Below, piece by piece: positions 7,629 through 15,773 of a stretch of 47,534 nucleotides of DNA. Each line of letters starts with the position of its first letter. Position 1 is the first letter of the stretch. Source of the DNA: a virus; IMG/VR virus record IMGVR_UViG_3300035145_002311, positions 1 through 47,534 of that record, one strand, 5' to 3'. Made by a program: the position numbers and the translations under genes. Below the pieces are notes generated by a model. That model was not told the origin of the DNA and searched no databases. It worked only from the letters and a program-made list of their open reading frames with translations.

Positions 7629-7638
7629 GTTTGTTTAT
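7629..7638 (+). promoter_or_regulatory. GTTTGTTTAT element
   Basis: Copy of the recurring AT-rich element, preceded by TTAATA and ending 38 nt before the ATG at 7677. It begins 2 nt after the stop of the GNAT gene and lies in the only gap of the 5287-12146 block longer than 20 nt. Confidence 0.45.
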
Positions 7639-7676
7639 CGCCTTGCTTTATTAAATAAAAAGAAGAGAGGTGAATC

Positions 7677-8246
7677 ATGGCTAAACATAACATACCTATA
7701 AGTGCAGAGCCACTACACGCATTACCAGACCATTGTCAGTTTGTTGATGTCAATACCATCCTTTGTCAACACATGGGCGAAGAAGGGGATCCAGAGCGAT
7801 GCGAGATCATCGAGGGAAATGAGCTACTTTGTGGACCAGAGAACAAAGAATGTGAGATCTCCGAGACAGGTATAGCCTGCAAAACCAAAGCAGAAATCGT
7901 TGATTGGAGAGCTGAAGGTCGTGAAACACATGATGTCTTTATGGGTCATGTGTATCTTGTAGTCAACGCCGCTATCTTGAGCCTAGCGATCACTCAGATC
8001 ATTAAGCCCTTCATCTTCAAAACCTGTAAAGAGAAGGCTGACGCTGTGATCCGACTTGTTGCTGTTTTAACAGGAGCGGGTATTGCAGTCACCTTATCAA
8101 AGCCATTTATGATGATTGATGTCTATATGGGTGCGAGTGCGGGTGCTTTAAATGCGTTCGTTATCAAGATGTTCAAAGCAAAGGTTAAGAAATCACTTGG
8201 TGTCGAAACCACACCCGAACCAGAAGATGTTAAATCCGATGATTAA
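7677..8246 (+). CDS. membrane protein with three cysteine-hairpin repeats; holin-like candidate
   Basis: 189 aa, RBS AGAGGTGA. Residues 20-68 contain three short repeats bounded by cysteines 10-11 residues apart: CQFVDVNTILC (20-30), CEIIEGNELLC (42-52) and CEISETGIAC (59-68). Disulphide-linked hairpins are possible if this part is extracytoplasmic. The C-terminal half has about three hydrophobic segments (VYLVVNAAILSLAITQII; LVAVLTGAGIAVTLS; MGASAGALNAFVIKMF) and ends in a charged tail. A three-helix membrane protein of this size is compatible with a holin, but nothing proves it. It overlaps the next gene by 8 nt. Confidence 0.75.
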   Translation: MAKHNIPISAEPLHALPDHCQFVDVNTILCQHMGEEGDPERCEIIEGNELLCGPENKECEISETGIACKTKAEIVDWRAEGRETHDVFMGHVYLVVNAAILSLAITQIIKPFIFKTCKEKADAVIRLVAVLTGAGIAVTLSKPFMMIDVYMGASAGALNAFVIKMFKAKVKKSLGVETTPEPEDVKSDD

Positions 8247-10998
8247 GTCAGCAATGGTATCTAATGAACACTCGGTAGCTCTAATGAAGTGGCTCTCAAG
8301 AGCAACTAAAAGACTAGGTAGAGATGTTGCTGAAAACACTTATGTAGTCGGTGGGGCTATACGCAACTTTAAGCTCAATAAGCCAGTTAAAGATGTAGAC
8401 CTTGTGCTTGACTCCATAGCTCTTGGAGAGAACTCGGCTTGGCTCGCTGACGAACTAGCAGACATGATTCCTGCTCGGACTGAAACTGTGAGCGATCAGT
8501 ATGGTGTCGCCAAGATCTTCGTTAAGTCTGAATGGGTCGTAGACGGTCTTGACCTTAGTGAGTTTAGTGCAGACGGTGATGCGGCGATTGAGATCGTGGA
8601 CGCTAGATCAGAGACTTACTCTGATGACACAGGGGGTGGGTACAAACCCTCGATCACCAAATCCACTATTCGAGAGGACATCTATCGTAGAGACTTTACC
8701 TTCAACACTCTTATGTGGAGGTTAGCTGACTTAGCAGACGGACCTGATCAAGCAGAAATCGTAGATATGACAGGCTGTGGGTTAGCTGACTTAGAAGCTG
8801 GCGAAGCAAGGTGTCCACTAGACCCCGAAAAAACATTCTATGATGACCCTACTCGTATTCTTAGGGCTGTTAAGTTCCTCGTCAAATATGGTCTGAACAT
8901 CCCTCATGACACTAAGAAGGCAATCCTAAAGACGAGATACGCTCTAACCAAAGTCCCGCCGAATCGCATCTACGGTGAGATTAGAGGTGTCCTCTCCGAG
9001 AGAACATGGGAGAGCGTTTTAGATACCTTTGAAGAGTTAGGTCTGATTGAGGTGCTTGCCGACATAGCCGAAGAAGAACCTAGCTTCAGAGCGGCACTAA
9101 GTACAGAAGCGAAGAAGCTACCCTATAGGTTCTTCATTAGGATGCTCAACTTAGGTATCTCCCTTCGACATGACCTGTCGGTCTTAGATCGAAATCAGAT
9201 CGCTAGGCTAGAGGAAAAAGCCTTCGCCTTAACGGACGAGGAACAGAGAGATCTTGTTAAATACATAAAGTCTCCTGGTGGTGCAATTAAAGACAAATCT
9301 TTCCTCCCCACCCTTGCTAGACATAAGGGTGTCGGAAAGTCGAACATGAGAGATTTTATGTCTCGCAAAATGGATCAACTAAGAGAGATGTATGTCTCTG
9401 ATCCATCAATCATAAATGACCCAAATCTAATCAAGAGAAGGATTTCTAAAATGGCCAGAAGAAAGAAACTAGCTGTCTCAAACGCTCACTCAACTGCCCT
9501 TATGAAGTGGCTCTCAAGGGCAACTAAATCTATGGGTCGGGGAGTGGCAGAAAACATTTATGTCGCAGGTGGTGCTATTCGCAACTTTATGATTGATGTA
9601 CCAGTGAAAGATGTAGATGTTGTAGTAGACGCTGAAAATCTAGGAAGGGATGCCGAGTGGGTTGCTAATAACCTTGTAGACATGATCCCTGCACAGACCC
9701 ATGTGATGACTGACTGGTATGGCACACACATTTGGGTAAACTCCGAGTGGATCGTAGACGGTGTTGATCTTAGCGAGTTCTCAAAAGATGGCGATGCGGC
9801 TATCGAGATTAGAGATGTTGAGGAATACCCCGAAGAAGAGAAGTTAGAAGGGTCAAATCTCTACACCTCCCTAACAAACAGAGACTACACATTTAATATG
9901 CTTATGTGGAGACTATCTGACTTAGCTGATGGTCCAGATAAAGCAGAAATCATTGACATGACTGGCTGTGGCATTAGGGATTTAGAAGCAGGTGAAGCAA
10001 GGTGCTTCTTAGATGCTGATAAGACCTTATCGAAAGACCCGACACGCATCCTTCGTGCGGTTAAGTTTGTGGTCAAATATGGGTTGACCATCCCCAAAGA
10101 TACAGCTCAAGCAATCAAAAGAAACAAGCACAAGCTAAAGGATCAGAGTCCAGATCGGGTCTATCGAGAGCTACTCCATATCTTTAAGTCCAAGACATGG
10201 AAAGACGCACTTCTTACACTCGACAAACTAGGTGTTATTGAAGTTCTCGTGGAGATAGCTAGAGAGCATAAATCATTTAGGGCGGCTTTATCTACGCACA
10301 GCAGAAAGCTACCCTATATGTTTTTCATCAACCTCGTGAATCGGGGCTTCAACCTTCAACATGATCTCGGCACACTTAGTCGTGAACAACTAAGGCGAAT
10401 GGAAGAACTGTCTCTTGAGCTAACTCCAGAAGAACAAAGAGAGTTAGTCGAAGCGTTGAGATCCCCAAGTTCCATTTTAAAAGATCGTAGCTTGTTGCCT
10501 ACTCTCGCAAGAAATCAAGGATTCTCTGGTAGAGGGATGAAAGACTTTATGATGTCTGTGTCCTCAAAACTAAGGAATATGTATCTCTCAAACCCAAGCA
10601 TCATCTATGACAAGGAGCAAGTCAAAGAGAACCTCATGTCTGACTTACCAGCCATTCGAGTCGCTTCTCGCTATATGGAAGCTCGCTTGTTTGGACTACT
10701 TAGCAACCACATTGGGTGGCAAGATCTCAGCCGATTTGAAAAACAGCTACAGTGGATGTTCAAGAAAGGGCAACACAAAGTCACTGGTGTTCTTGACCGA
10801 AAAGGAGAGAGGATCATCAAGATTGAAGCCCCAAACACTAAGATTTCTATCAGTGGGTTCACCCAAAGTGGATCGGGCTATGACTACAAAAACTTAATCG
10901 TAGAGGTCAATGGTCGGGTCGTCAAAAAGACTGATGACCTTGAGGTAGTACGCAAGTTCGTTGACAAGACTCTCTCGGACATTGGTTTAAGACACTAA
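8239..10998 (+). CDS. tandemly duplicated CCA-adding/poly(A) polymerase-like nucleotidyltransferase with C-terminal extra domain
   Basis: 919-aa polyprotein. Two complete class II nucleotidyltransferase modules lie in one frame. Module 1 has VVGGAIRN (36-43), the catalytic pair D52/D54, RRDFTFN (150-156), DDPTRILRAVKF (202-213) and a PNRIYGEI neck motif. Module 2 repeats all of these (VAGGAIRN, D458/D460, RDYTFN, DPTRILRAVKF, SPDRVYREL). Both have Asn where the family signature GGxxRD has Asp. The third part, from residue 800 (MSDLPAIRVASRYMEA), is a separate domain of about 120 aa. Likely chemistry is nucleotide addition to an RNA 3' end. The start is ambiguous: 8239 (chosen, overlapping the previous stop), 8254 or 8227. 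ATG 9451 has its own AAGGA and could also initiate. Confidence 0.88.
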   Translation: MIKSAMVSNEHSVALMKWLSRATKRLGRDVAENTYVVGGAIRNFKLNKPVKDVDLVLDSIALGENSAWLADELADMIPARTETVSDQYGVAKIFVKSEWVVDGLDLSEFSADGDAAIEIVDARSETYSDDTGGGYKPSITKSTIREDIYRRDFTFNTLMWRLADLADGPDQAEIVDMTGCGLADLEAGEARCPLDPEKTFYDDPTRILRAVKFLVKYGLNIPHDTKKAILKTRYALTKVPPNRIYGEIRGVLSERTWESVLDTFEELGLIEVLADIAEEEPSFRAALSTEAKKLPYRFFIRMLNLGISLRHDLSVLDRNQIARLEEKAFALTDEEQRDLVKYIKSPGGAIKDKSFLPTLARHKGVGKSNMRDFMSRKMDQLREMYVSDPSIINDPNLIKRRISKMARRKKLAVSNAHSTALMKWLSRATKSMGRGVAENIYVAGGAIRNFMIDVPVKDVDVVVDAENLGRDAEWVANNLVDMIPAQTHVMTDWYGTHIWVNSEWIVDGVDLSEFSKDGDAAIEIRDVEEYPEEEKLEGSNLYTSLTNRDYTFNMLMWRLSDLADGPDKAEIIDMTGCGIRDLEAGEARCFLDADKTLSKDPTRILRAVKFVVKYGLTIPKDTAQAIKRNKHKLKDQSPDRVYRELLHIFKSKTWKDALLTLDKLGVIEVLVEIAREHKSFRAALSTHSRKLPYMFFINLVNRGFNLQHDLGTLSREQLRRMEELSLELTPEEQRELVEALRSPSSILKDRSLLPTLARNQGFSGRGMKDFMMSVSSKLRNMYLSNPSIIYDKEQVKENLMSDLPAIRVASRYMEARLFGLLSNHIGWQDLSRFEKQLQWMFKKGQHKVTGVLDRKGERIIKIEAPNTKISISGFTQSGSGYDYKNLIVEVNGRVVKKTDDLEVVRKFVDKTLSDIGLRH
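9437..9453 (+). promoter_or_regulatory. internal ribosome binding site and start before nucleotidyltransferase module 2
   Basis: AGAAGGA followed by TTTCTAAA and ATG at 9451, in frame with the long gene, lies exactly at the junction of the two modules. It is a better RBS than any before the presumed start at 8239. It could yield a free 515-aa product (9451-10998), or be a relic of the time when the modules were separate genes. Confidence 0.45.
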
Positions 10999-11016
10999 CA
11001 CAAAGGTTTATGAAGC

Positions 11017-11388
11017 ATGAGTCTTAATTTATATCACTACAAAGCAGAAGTCTTATCCGTATATGACGGAGATACCATTACAGTTATGATCGACCAAGGC
11101 ATGAAGCACTTTGCTCGTGTCAAGGTTCGCATGATTGGCATCAACACACCAGAGATACGAACCAAAGACCTTGAGGAAAAGGCTAGAGGCTACGCCGCTA
11201 AGGACTACCTCAAGTCTCGTATCGAGGGTAAGACCATTGTCATCAACACAGTTAAGAAGGGCAAGTTTGGTCGCTGGCTCGGTGTCATCTGGCTCTATGA
11301 GGAGGGCATGGAGGAGCTAGGTGAGTCTCTTAATGATGAGATGATCCGAATGGGTCATGCTGTCGCTTATGATGGTGGAAAACGATGA
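11017..11388 (+). CDS. staphylococcal nuclease-like (thermonuclease family) endonuclease
   Basis: 123-aa SNase-fold enzyme expected to cut DNA and/or RNA phosphodiester bonds with a divalent metal. Key motifs are VYDGDT (D17, D19), RMIGINTPE (R38, E46) and KFGRWLG (R86). These match Arg35, Glu43 and Arg87 of the staphylococcal enzyme. The Ca-binding Asp40 position is Asn43, which may change metal preference. No signal peptide is seen, so it is cytoplasmic or virion-carried. The RBS AAAGG is about 10 nt upstream. The stop overlaps the next gene (ATGA). The neighbours on both sides are RNA nucleotidyltransferase-like, so a common role in nucleic-acid processing is possible. Confidence 0.92.
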   Translation: MSLNLYHYKAEVLSVYDGDTITVMIDQGMKHFARVKVRMIGINTPEIRTKDLEEKARGYAAKDYLKSRIEGKTIVINTVKKGKFGRWLGVIWLYEEGMEELGESLNDEMIRMGHAVAYDGGKR

Positions 11389-12146
11389 TCCATTTTGCCC
11401 CTTTAAAGAGGCTCGACTTAGACCCTAAAGTGATGAGTATATTAAAGACGCTCAAGCCCTATTCCTATTTCAAGGGAGGTGTGGCTAGGGATGCTTTGAT
11501 TAACCATTTCACACCAGAATATGTCACACGAGCAACCAAGCCAAACATGGACTTTGACTTTGTAGTCTTTGGAGATGATGTTGAATGGGACGAAGGGTAT
11601 GGGGAGGAAGAAGTCATCTTTAATGACGATCAATATGACGAGTTTGATCGACTACACAAGTTAGGTGATGTTGAAAGGCATTGGAGCGTAGAAGAATACT
11701 TTAAGAGTAGAGACAACACCCTCAACCAAGTTCTGCTTGGTCAAGAAGGGTTGTACTTCACCAATGAAGCAAAGCGTAGTGCCTGTTCTGTTAGTATAGA
11801 CATGACATCTGATGATCGCCCTAGAGCTGTTTTACGCAACATCTTATTCGCTTTGAGGTATGGACATAGCCTACCTAAAGCAGACCTCAAGAAAGCTCTC
11901 AGAGAGGCTTCTGTAATAGACTTGCTAATCCCCCTACTAAAGTCATACCGACTCGGTTTAGAGGTTGATTTCTATTGGGTATTAGCTAGGCATAATAAGG
12001 TAATCCGATTGCACAGAGATCCAGACGATTACCTTATTAGCCTAGTCAAAGAGTTTGAGCTTGAGAGGGGTAGACCCTTTGAGCCAAAGGAGAGTGCCGA
12101 CAAGCGTACACTCCAAGAGGTCTTAGAGCGTACTAGGTATCAGTAG
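11385..12146 (+). CDS. third nucleotidyltransferase of the CCA-adding/poly(A) polymerase superfamily
   Basis: 253 aa, with an ATGA overlap to the nuclease gene. Head-domain motifs: YFKGGVARD (28-36, with the canonical R-D that the tandem gene lacks), DFD (56-58) followed by FVVFGDD, RDNTLNQVLL (109-118) in place of RRDFTINAL, and RPRAVLRNILFALRYG (145-160) in place of the RxLRAxRFAxRYG neck. An acidic insertion (about 66-90) separates the catalytic Asp pair from motif B. It is shorter than standard CCA enzymes, and the tail region is not recognisable. Nucleotide transfer to RNA or to another acceptor is likely. It is too diverged to call tRNA specificity. Confidence 0.8.
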   Translation: MIHFAPLKRLDLDPKVMSILKTLKPYSYFKGGVARDALINHFTPEYVTRATKPNMDFDFVVFGDDVEWDEGYGEEEVIFNDDQYDEFDRLHKLGDVERHWSVEEYFKSRDNTLNQVLLGQEGLYFTNEAKRSACSVSIDMTSDDRPRAVLRNILFALRYGHSLPKADLKKALREASVIDLLIPLLKSYRLGLEVDFYWVLARHNKVIRLHRDPDDYLISLVKEFELERGRPFEPKESADKRTLQEVLERTRYQ

Positions 12147-13000
12147 CCAAAGGCTTCAAGGTTATCTCTAAAGACATCTTGTACTTGCTCGATTTGAGAG
12201 GACAAGACCTTGTAAGATACCTTACGAGCCGAAGCCCATTTCTTCTTGCTCTCATACTCGGCATAGCGAAGCTCAAGCCACAGCGAGTAGTACATATTTA
12301 GCTTGTCTTGACCGAAACGGTCAAGCAACAGCTCTTTCATGTACTCATTTTCAGAACGCTCCTCAAGGCTACTGTGAGCATCATCATTGACATAGTAGTC
12401 GGGTTCACCCACTTGATGACCAGTCTCTGCGTCCATCTTAGACACCACTTGAGCTACCTGCCAACCCTCTGACTCAAGGTTCTTGATATGGTGGCTCGGA
12501 GCATAAGGAGTCTTAGTCTGCTTTGTCTCGTATGCCTTGATCTTCGTCACCTCTGATTGAGTCCTCGCACCACGAGTGCGTTGCAGAGCGTCTTGACCCT
12601 CTTGGTACTTTTCACGCACCACATACTGCAAGAACCACTCATACACCACCGATGGCTTCACCTTCTTGCCTTTATCAAGCTCTTTTTTGAGCTGATTTTT
12701 CTCGATGAAGTGTTCGGTGAGGAAGCTGTGGAAGTAGCTCACGATCTGATCTTCGGGTAGCGTGAAACGCTTGTTGTATGGGGTTCTTCTCTGAACCATC
12801 TCAAGCACACGCTCATAGTTTTCACATCGTGAGTCATAGAGCCAAGTTTCAGTCTCATTACGCACCCTTGTCTCTTTGGGTTGTGTACATGAGAAGATCA
12901 TGTCGAAGTGGTCGTCTGCTGACACCTCAAACATCATGTCGAAGTGGATGTTCGCACCACTCCTAATAGGGTATGGTAAACCCTTGATTATTCTATTCAT
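12140..13000 (-). CDS. hypothetical protein, possible regulator
   Basis: 286-aa protein on the opposite strand to its neighbours. ATG 13000 has GGAG 6 nt upstream, and the 3' end overlaps the preceding gene by 7 nt. I do not recognise a family. The middle is strongly charged (KKELDKGKKVKPS). The last 60 residues (from YYSLWLELRYAEYES through SARKVSYKVLSSQIEQV) look all-helical, with a spacing that could form a helix-turn-helix, which would suit a sigma-like or anti-sigma-like role. That is a weak inference. Its leader carries a near copy of the GTAACCCCTTAT element (13088-13101). Confidence 0.7.
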   Translation of the reverse strand: MNRIIKGLPYPIRSGANIHFDMMFEVSADDHFDMIFSCTQPKETRVRNETETWLYDSRCENYERVLEMVQRRTPYNKRFTLPEDQIVSYFHSFLTEHFIEKNQLKKELDKGKKVKPSVVYEWFLQYVVREKYQEGQDALQRTRGARTQSEVTKIKAYETKQTKTPYAPSHHIKNLESEGWQVAQVVSKMDAETGHQVGEPDYYVNDDAHSSLEERSENEYMKELLLDRFGQDKLNMYYSLWLELRYAEYESKKKWASARKVSYKVLSSQIEQVQDVFRDNLEAFGY

Positions 13001-13177
13001 TTGTGTCTCCGATTGATCGGGTTAAAGGCTGACTTATTGGACATCTATCCAAGTCAGCGTCTACCTTATCACACATAGACCAATGGAGCAACCCCTTTAT
13101 CTCTCTTTTATAAGATTTGTAGTTCGTTTATACTTGGTATCTTCTGTAAAACTTATCTATCGGAAAGCGAGAGAGAT
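13001..13177. promoter_or_regulatory. divergent region between the 13000 gene and the large paralogue pair
   Basis: It contains GCAACCCCTTTATC (13088-13101), a near match to the 12-mer of the polA region; the copy of GTTCGTTTAT at 13122-13131, which ends 46 nt before the start at 13178; and a leader closely similar to the one before the second paralogue at 15627. A weak pairing is possible between GTATCT (13138-13143) and AGATAT around the start codon. The RBS of the 13178 gene is the GAGAGAG tract. Confidence 0.5.
13122..13131 (+). promoter_or_regulatory. GTTCGTTTAT element
   Basis: Exact same 10-mer as at 15572-15581, ending 46 nt before the start codon at 13178. It is a candidate phage promoter core. 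Confidence 0.5.
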
Positions 13178-13324
13178 ATGAACATAAAACAGGCAAATCA
13201 GATGCTGGATCAGATCAAGAAATCTGGCCTCCACACCAAGACCAAAGTTGCTCAAGAACTTGTAAGAGAGCTTGAGCAGTACATCAAATCAGCGGGTATG
13301 AAAAAGCAAGCTGATCTGAGGTTG
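13178..13324 (+). repeat. duplicated 147-bp tag-coding segment, copy 1
   Basis: Codes for the first 49 residues of paralogue A. It matches 15627-15773 at all but about 11 of 147 positions, almost all synonymous, while the downstream coding sequences are far more diverged. The upstream leaders (13122-13177 and 15572-15626) are also alike. Confidence 0.85.
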
Positions 13325-15565
13325 TACCTACAAAGTGACGGAGAGCTTAAAAAGATCTTCTTCTATTGGGCGAGTGCCGCTCTCTCACAGATGACAGGTG
13401 AGCCAGAGCTACAAGGGATGACTATCCCAGATGTTGGTGCGGACTCCCCCACAGAGTATGGGACAAAGATCCTCAACCAACTTGGTGGAGTTGGTAGCTT
13501 TGCACAAAGAATGAGAATGCGTAGGCGACAAGCAAGTGTTGCAAGATACGCAAACTTTTTGAACAATCTCTATGAGGAGCTTAAACCTGTACTCAAGAGA
13601 AGCATCAACAGTACCTATGGTGCTTTTGTTAATAACAACCAAGAGTTTACGAGACTAAGCAACGACATCCTTGAGGATCTTTGGCAAAGAGCTACGATGT
13701 GGGCTGTGACTGGTAAAAGAGATAATGCTGTAAGAGATACAGATGTCACCCCTTGGAAAAGAATCTCTGAAAGAGTTGAGGGTGGAGGATCTGTCGCTGA
13801 GAGAGTTATGGGTGCTATCCGTAAGGGTGTACTTAGTGCGATGGCTTCTAAAGGTCGCTACCTAACTCTTGACGAAAGAAGAGAGCTAGGGATAGATGAG
13901 ATCGCAAAAGGAGTAAAACTAAGAAACGAGTCCATTGAGGGTCAATCTGCCGAGGGCGAAGAATACAGCAGACTCGATCAGTTATCCGCCGAGGGTCATA
14001 TTGAGAATAATCTCGGCGGATCCAACACCGAGAAATACATAGAAGAAAAAGGTCTTAGCGATGAAGAACTCGATAAGATTGAGGGTCTTTTAACTGACGG
14101 AAGTTTTGATAACGAACCATTAAAGTGGCTCACAGGGCTAGAGATGCTTTTGTTGTCCGACCACATTAGTAATGATGATGCTCTGATCTCTGACACCTTG
14201 AAACCAGATTTCTTTGCTGGTGTATATGATAGTGTCGAATCAAATGCTCTCGCTAGAAAACTCCTTGAGATGACAGGAAATCCTGTCACCGATGAGCTTG
14301 AAGAGCTTATCAGAAGCTATCATTCGGGTGAACTCGATGAGCTTGATCGCCTTGATGCAGAGTATGACCTTGTTAATGACGGTTGGATGATTGATAACAT
14401 CGAAGTCTCTGTGGAGGCCGAAGAAGCAGTCCAGATGATCGAGACACAAGCAGATCAGATGGCAAATGTCGCTATAAGTGGTCTGAGTTTACCCGAAGGT
14501 CAGCTCGGAGAAGTGATCGCTGAACTAGCTAAAATTAACCTAAAGCTAGAGCACATGAAAAAGCTGTCAAAGATGTTCACCGAAGATGGTTTCAGTTGGA
14601 TGCTTGATGCTAACCTGTACCTCGATGACACAGAGTGGGCTTTAGCTCTTAGAGAATCCGACCCTCAAGCCTTGAGAGCTATCCAAGACACAATCGAAGA
14701 GCATCAAGAGCCTCTTTTACCTCTAGGGTTAAAGCACATCTTTAACTCTGCTGTCTTTGCTGACAAAGACAAGGTGGTAGCGATTAAAGAGTTTGCTGAT
14801 AACTGTATGGATCAAGCTGTCGTTAAAAAGTTTATCGGTGGCAATAAAGGACCTCTCGGTTGGTATCTTGAGTTAGCTATCGTCTTAAACGGTGGATCTG
14901 TCTCTTTAAAAGCAGGTGGAAAGTCTGTCAAAGTTGAAGTAGAAGGAGGATTAAAGTTCTTCAAAGTCACTCAATCAGTTTACAAAGGTTTAGTAAATGC
15001 ACTTATGGTGGCTTCTGACGCTGAGGTTGCAAAGATTACGAAAGACCTCGAAGATCTTGTCGCTCCGTATAGACCAAACGGTTTGGATTATAAGATGTCT
15101 GACTTTTTGAAGAACATCCTTACTATTGCCAATAATCCAAAATACAAATCTATCCCACAGAAAGCAGGGCAAGCTCATAAAACCGTCACAAACAGTGGAG
15201 GTAAACTTAAAGGCTTCTACAGTGGCATCGCTGGTGAGCTTGTTCGCTATCGTTTCTACCTCGACATTGGTATGACCGAAGGTACTAACTTACCAAAGGG
15301 TCTAGGTAATGCTGACTGTGACAATCGTGTCCGATACCTTGTCGGACCAATTCCTACAAAAGAGTTAAACGAGGTTAAGAGCGAGGCTTACGATCAGTTT
15401 ATCTTACCAAACTGGTCGAACGAAGTTCAGTCGGCTCTAAAAGCAAGAGAAGAGTTCTTTATAAAGAAGAAACTCACAGCGAGAAACGCAGTTACAAAGG
15501 TATTCAAAGAGTTCGGGATCGAGCCAGGTACTGATCTGTATGAGGCATTTGTCCACTTAGGTTAA
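13178..15565 (+). CDS. large paralogue A, candidate internal virion protein
   Basis: 795 aa, function unknown. Residues 1-49 are identical to those of paralogue B at 15627 except Asn7/Thr7; after that the two proteins diverge but stay alignable along their length, for example GRYLTLDERRELG against GRFLTQTQRIEFG, and KEFADNCMD in both. The region 270-480 is very acidic and rich in E, D and L; the C-terminus is basic (EEFFIKKKLTARNAVTKVFKE). There are no membrane segments or known catalytic motifs. It lies directly upstream of the baseplate genes with its own promoter-like element. The lysine- and leucine-rich shared N-terminus followed by diverged bodies is what a targeting peptide would look like. 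Confidence 0.8.
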   Translation: MNIKQANQMLDQIKKSGLHTKTKVAQELVRELEQYIKSAGMKKQADLRLYLQSDGELKKIFFYWASAALSQMTGEPELQGMTIPDVGADSPTEYGTKILNQLGGVGSFAQRMRMRRRQASVARYANFLNNLYEELKPVLKRSINSTYGAFVNNNQEFTRLSNDILEDLWQRATMWAVTGKRDNAVRDTDVTPWKRISERVEGGGSVAERVMGAIRKGVLSAMASKGRYLTLDERRELGIDEIAKGVKLRNESIEGQSAEGEEYSRLDQLSAEGHIENNLGGSNTEKYIEEKGLSDEELDKIEGLLTDGSFDNEPLKWLTGLEMLLLSDHISNDDALISDTLKPDFFAGVYDSVESNALARKLLEMTGNPVTDELEELIRSYHSGELDELDRLDAEYDLVNDGWMIDNIEVSVEAEEAVQMIETQADQMANVAISGLSLPEGQLGEVIAELAKINLKLEHMKKLSKMFTEDGFSWMLDANLYLDDTEWALALRESDPQALRAIQDTIEEHQEPLLPLGLKHIFNSAVFADKDKVVAIKEFADNCMDQAVVKKFIGGNKGPLGWYLELAIVLNGGSVSLKAGGKSVKVEVEGGLKFFKVTQSVYKGLVNALMVASDAEVAKITKDLEDLVAPYRPNGLDYKMSDFLKNILTIANNPKYKSIPQKAGQAHKTVTNSGGKLKGFYSGIAGELVRYRFYLDIGMTEGTNLPKGLGNADCDNRVRYLVGPIPTKELNEVKSEAYDQFILPNWSNEVQSALKAREEFFIKKKLTARNAVTKVFKEFGIEPGTDLYEAFVHLG

Positions 15566-15571
15566 TCGTTA

Positions 15572-15581
15572 GTTCGTTTAT
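15572..15581 (+). promoter_or_regulatory. GTTCGTTTAT element
   Basis: Ends 45 nt before the ATG at 15627 and begins 6 nt after the stop of paralogue A. It is preceded by TTAATCGTTA, shared with the copy at 17964. Confidence 0.5.
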
Positions 15582-15584
15582 ATT

Positions 15585-15629
15585 CATATCTCTCTTGTAA
15601 ACTTATCCATCGAAAGTGAGAGAGATATG
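15585..15629 (+). promoter_or_regulatory. leader hairpin enclosing RBS and start codon
   Basis: CATATCTCTC (15585-15594) is the exact reverse complement of GAGAGATATG (15620-15629). The 3' arm contains the Shine-Dalgarno tract and the start codon of paralogue B. The 25-nt loop could let ribosomes or a protein open the structure. Confidence 0.6.
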
Positions 15630-15773
15630 AATATAAAACAAGCGACACAGATGTTGGATCAGATCAAGAAATCTGGCCTCCACACCAAGACTAAAGTTGC
15701 TCAAGAGCTAGTAAGAGAGCTTGAGCAGTACATCAAATCAGCGGGTATGAAAAAGCAAGCTGATCTGAGGCTT
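15627..15773 (+). repeat. duplicated 147-bp tag-coding segment, copy 2
   Basis: Partner of 13178-13324. Only one of the 49 encoded residues differs. Confidence 0.85.

Noticed and set aside
8152-8238. Upstream extension of the nucleotidyltransferase frame to 8152
   Set aside because: It overlaps 87 nt of the membrane-protein gene, has no RBS, and its residues have no counterpart at the start of module 2.
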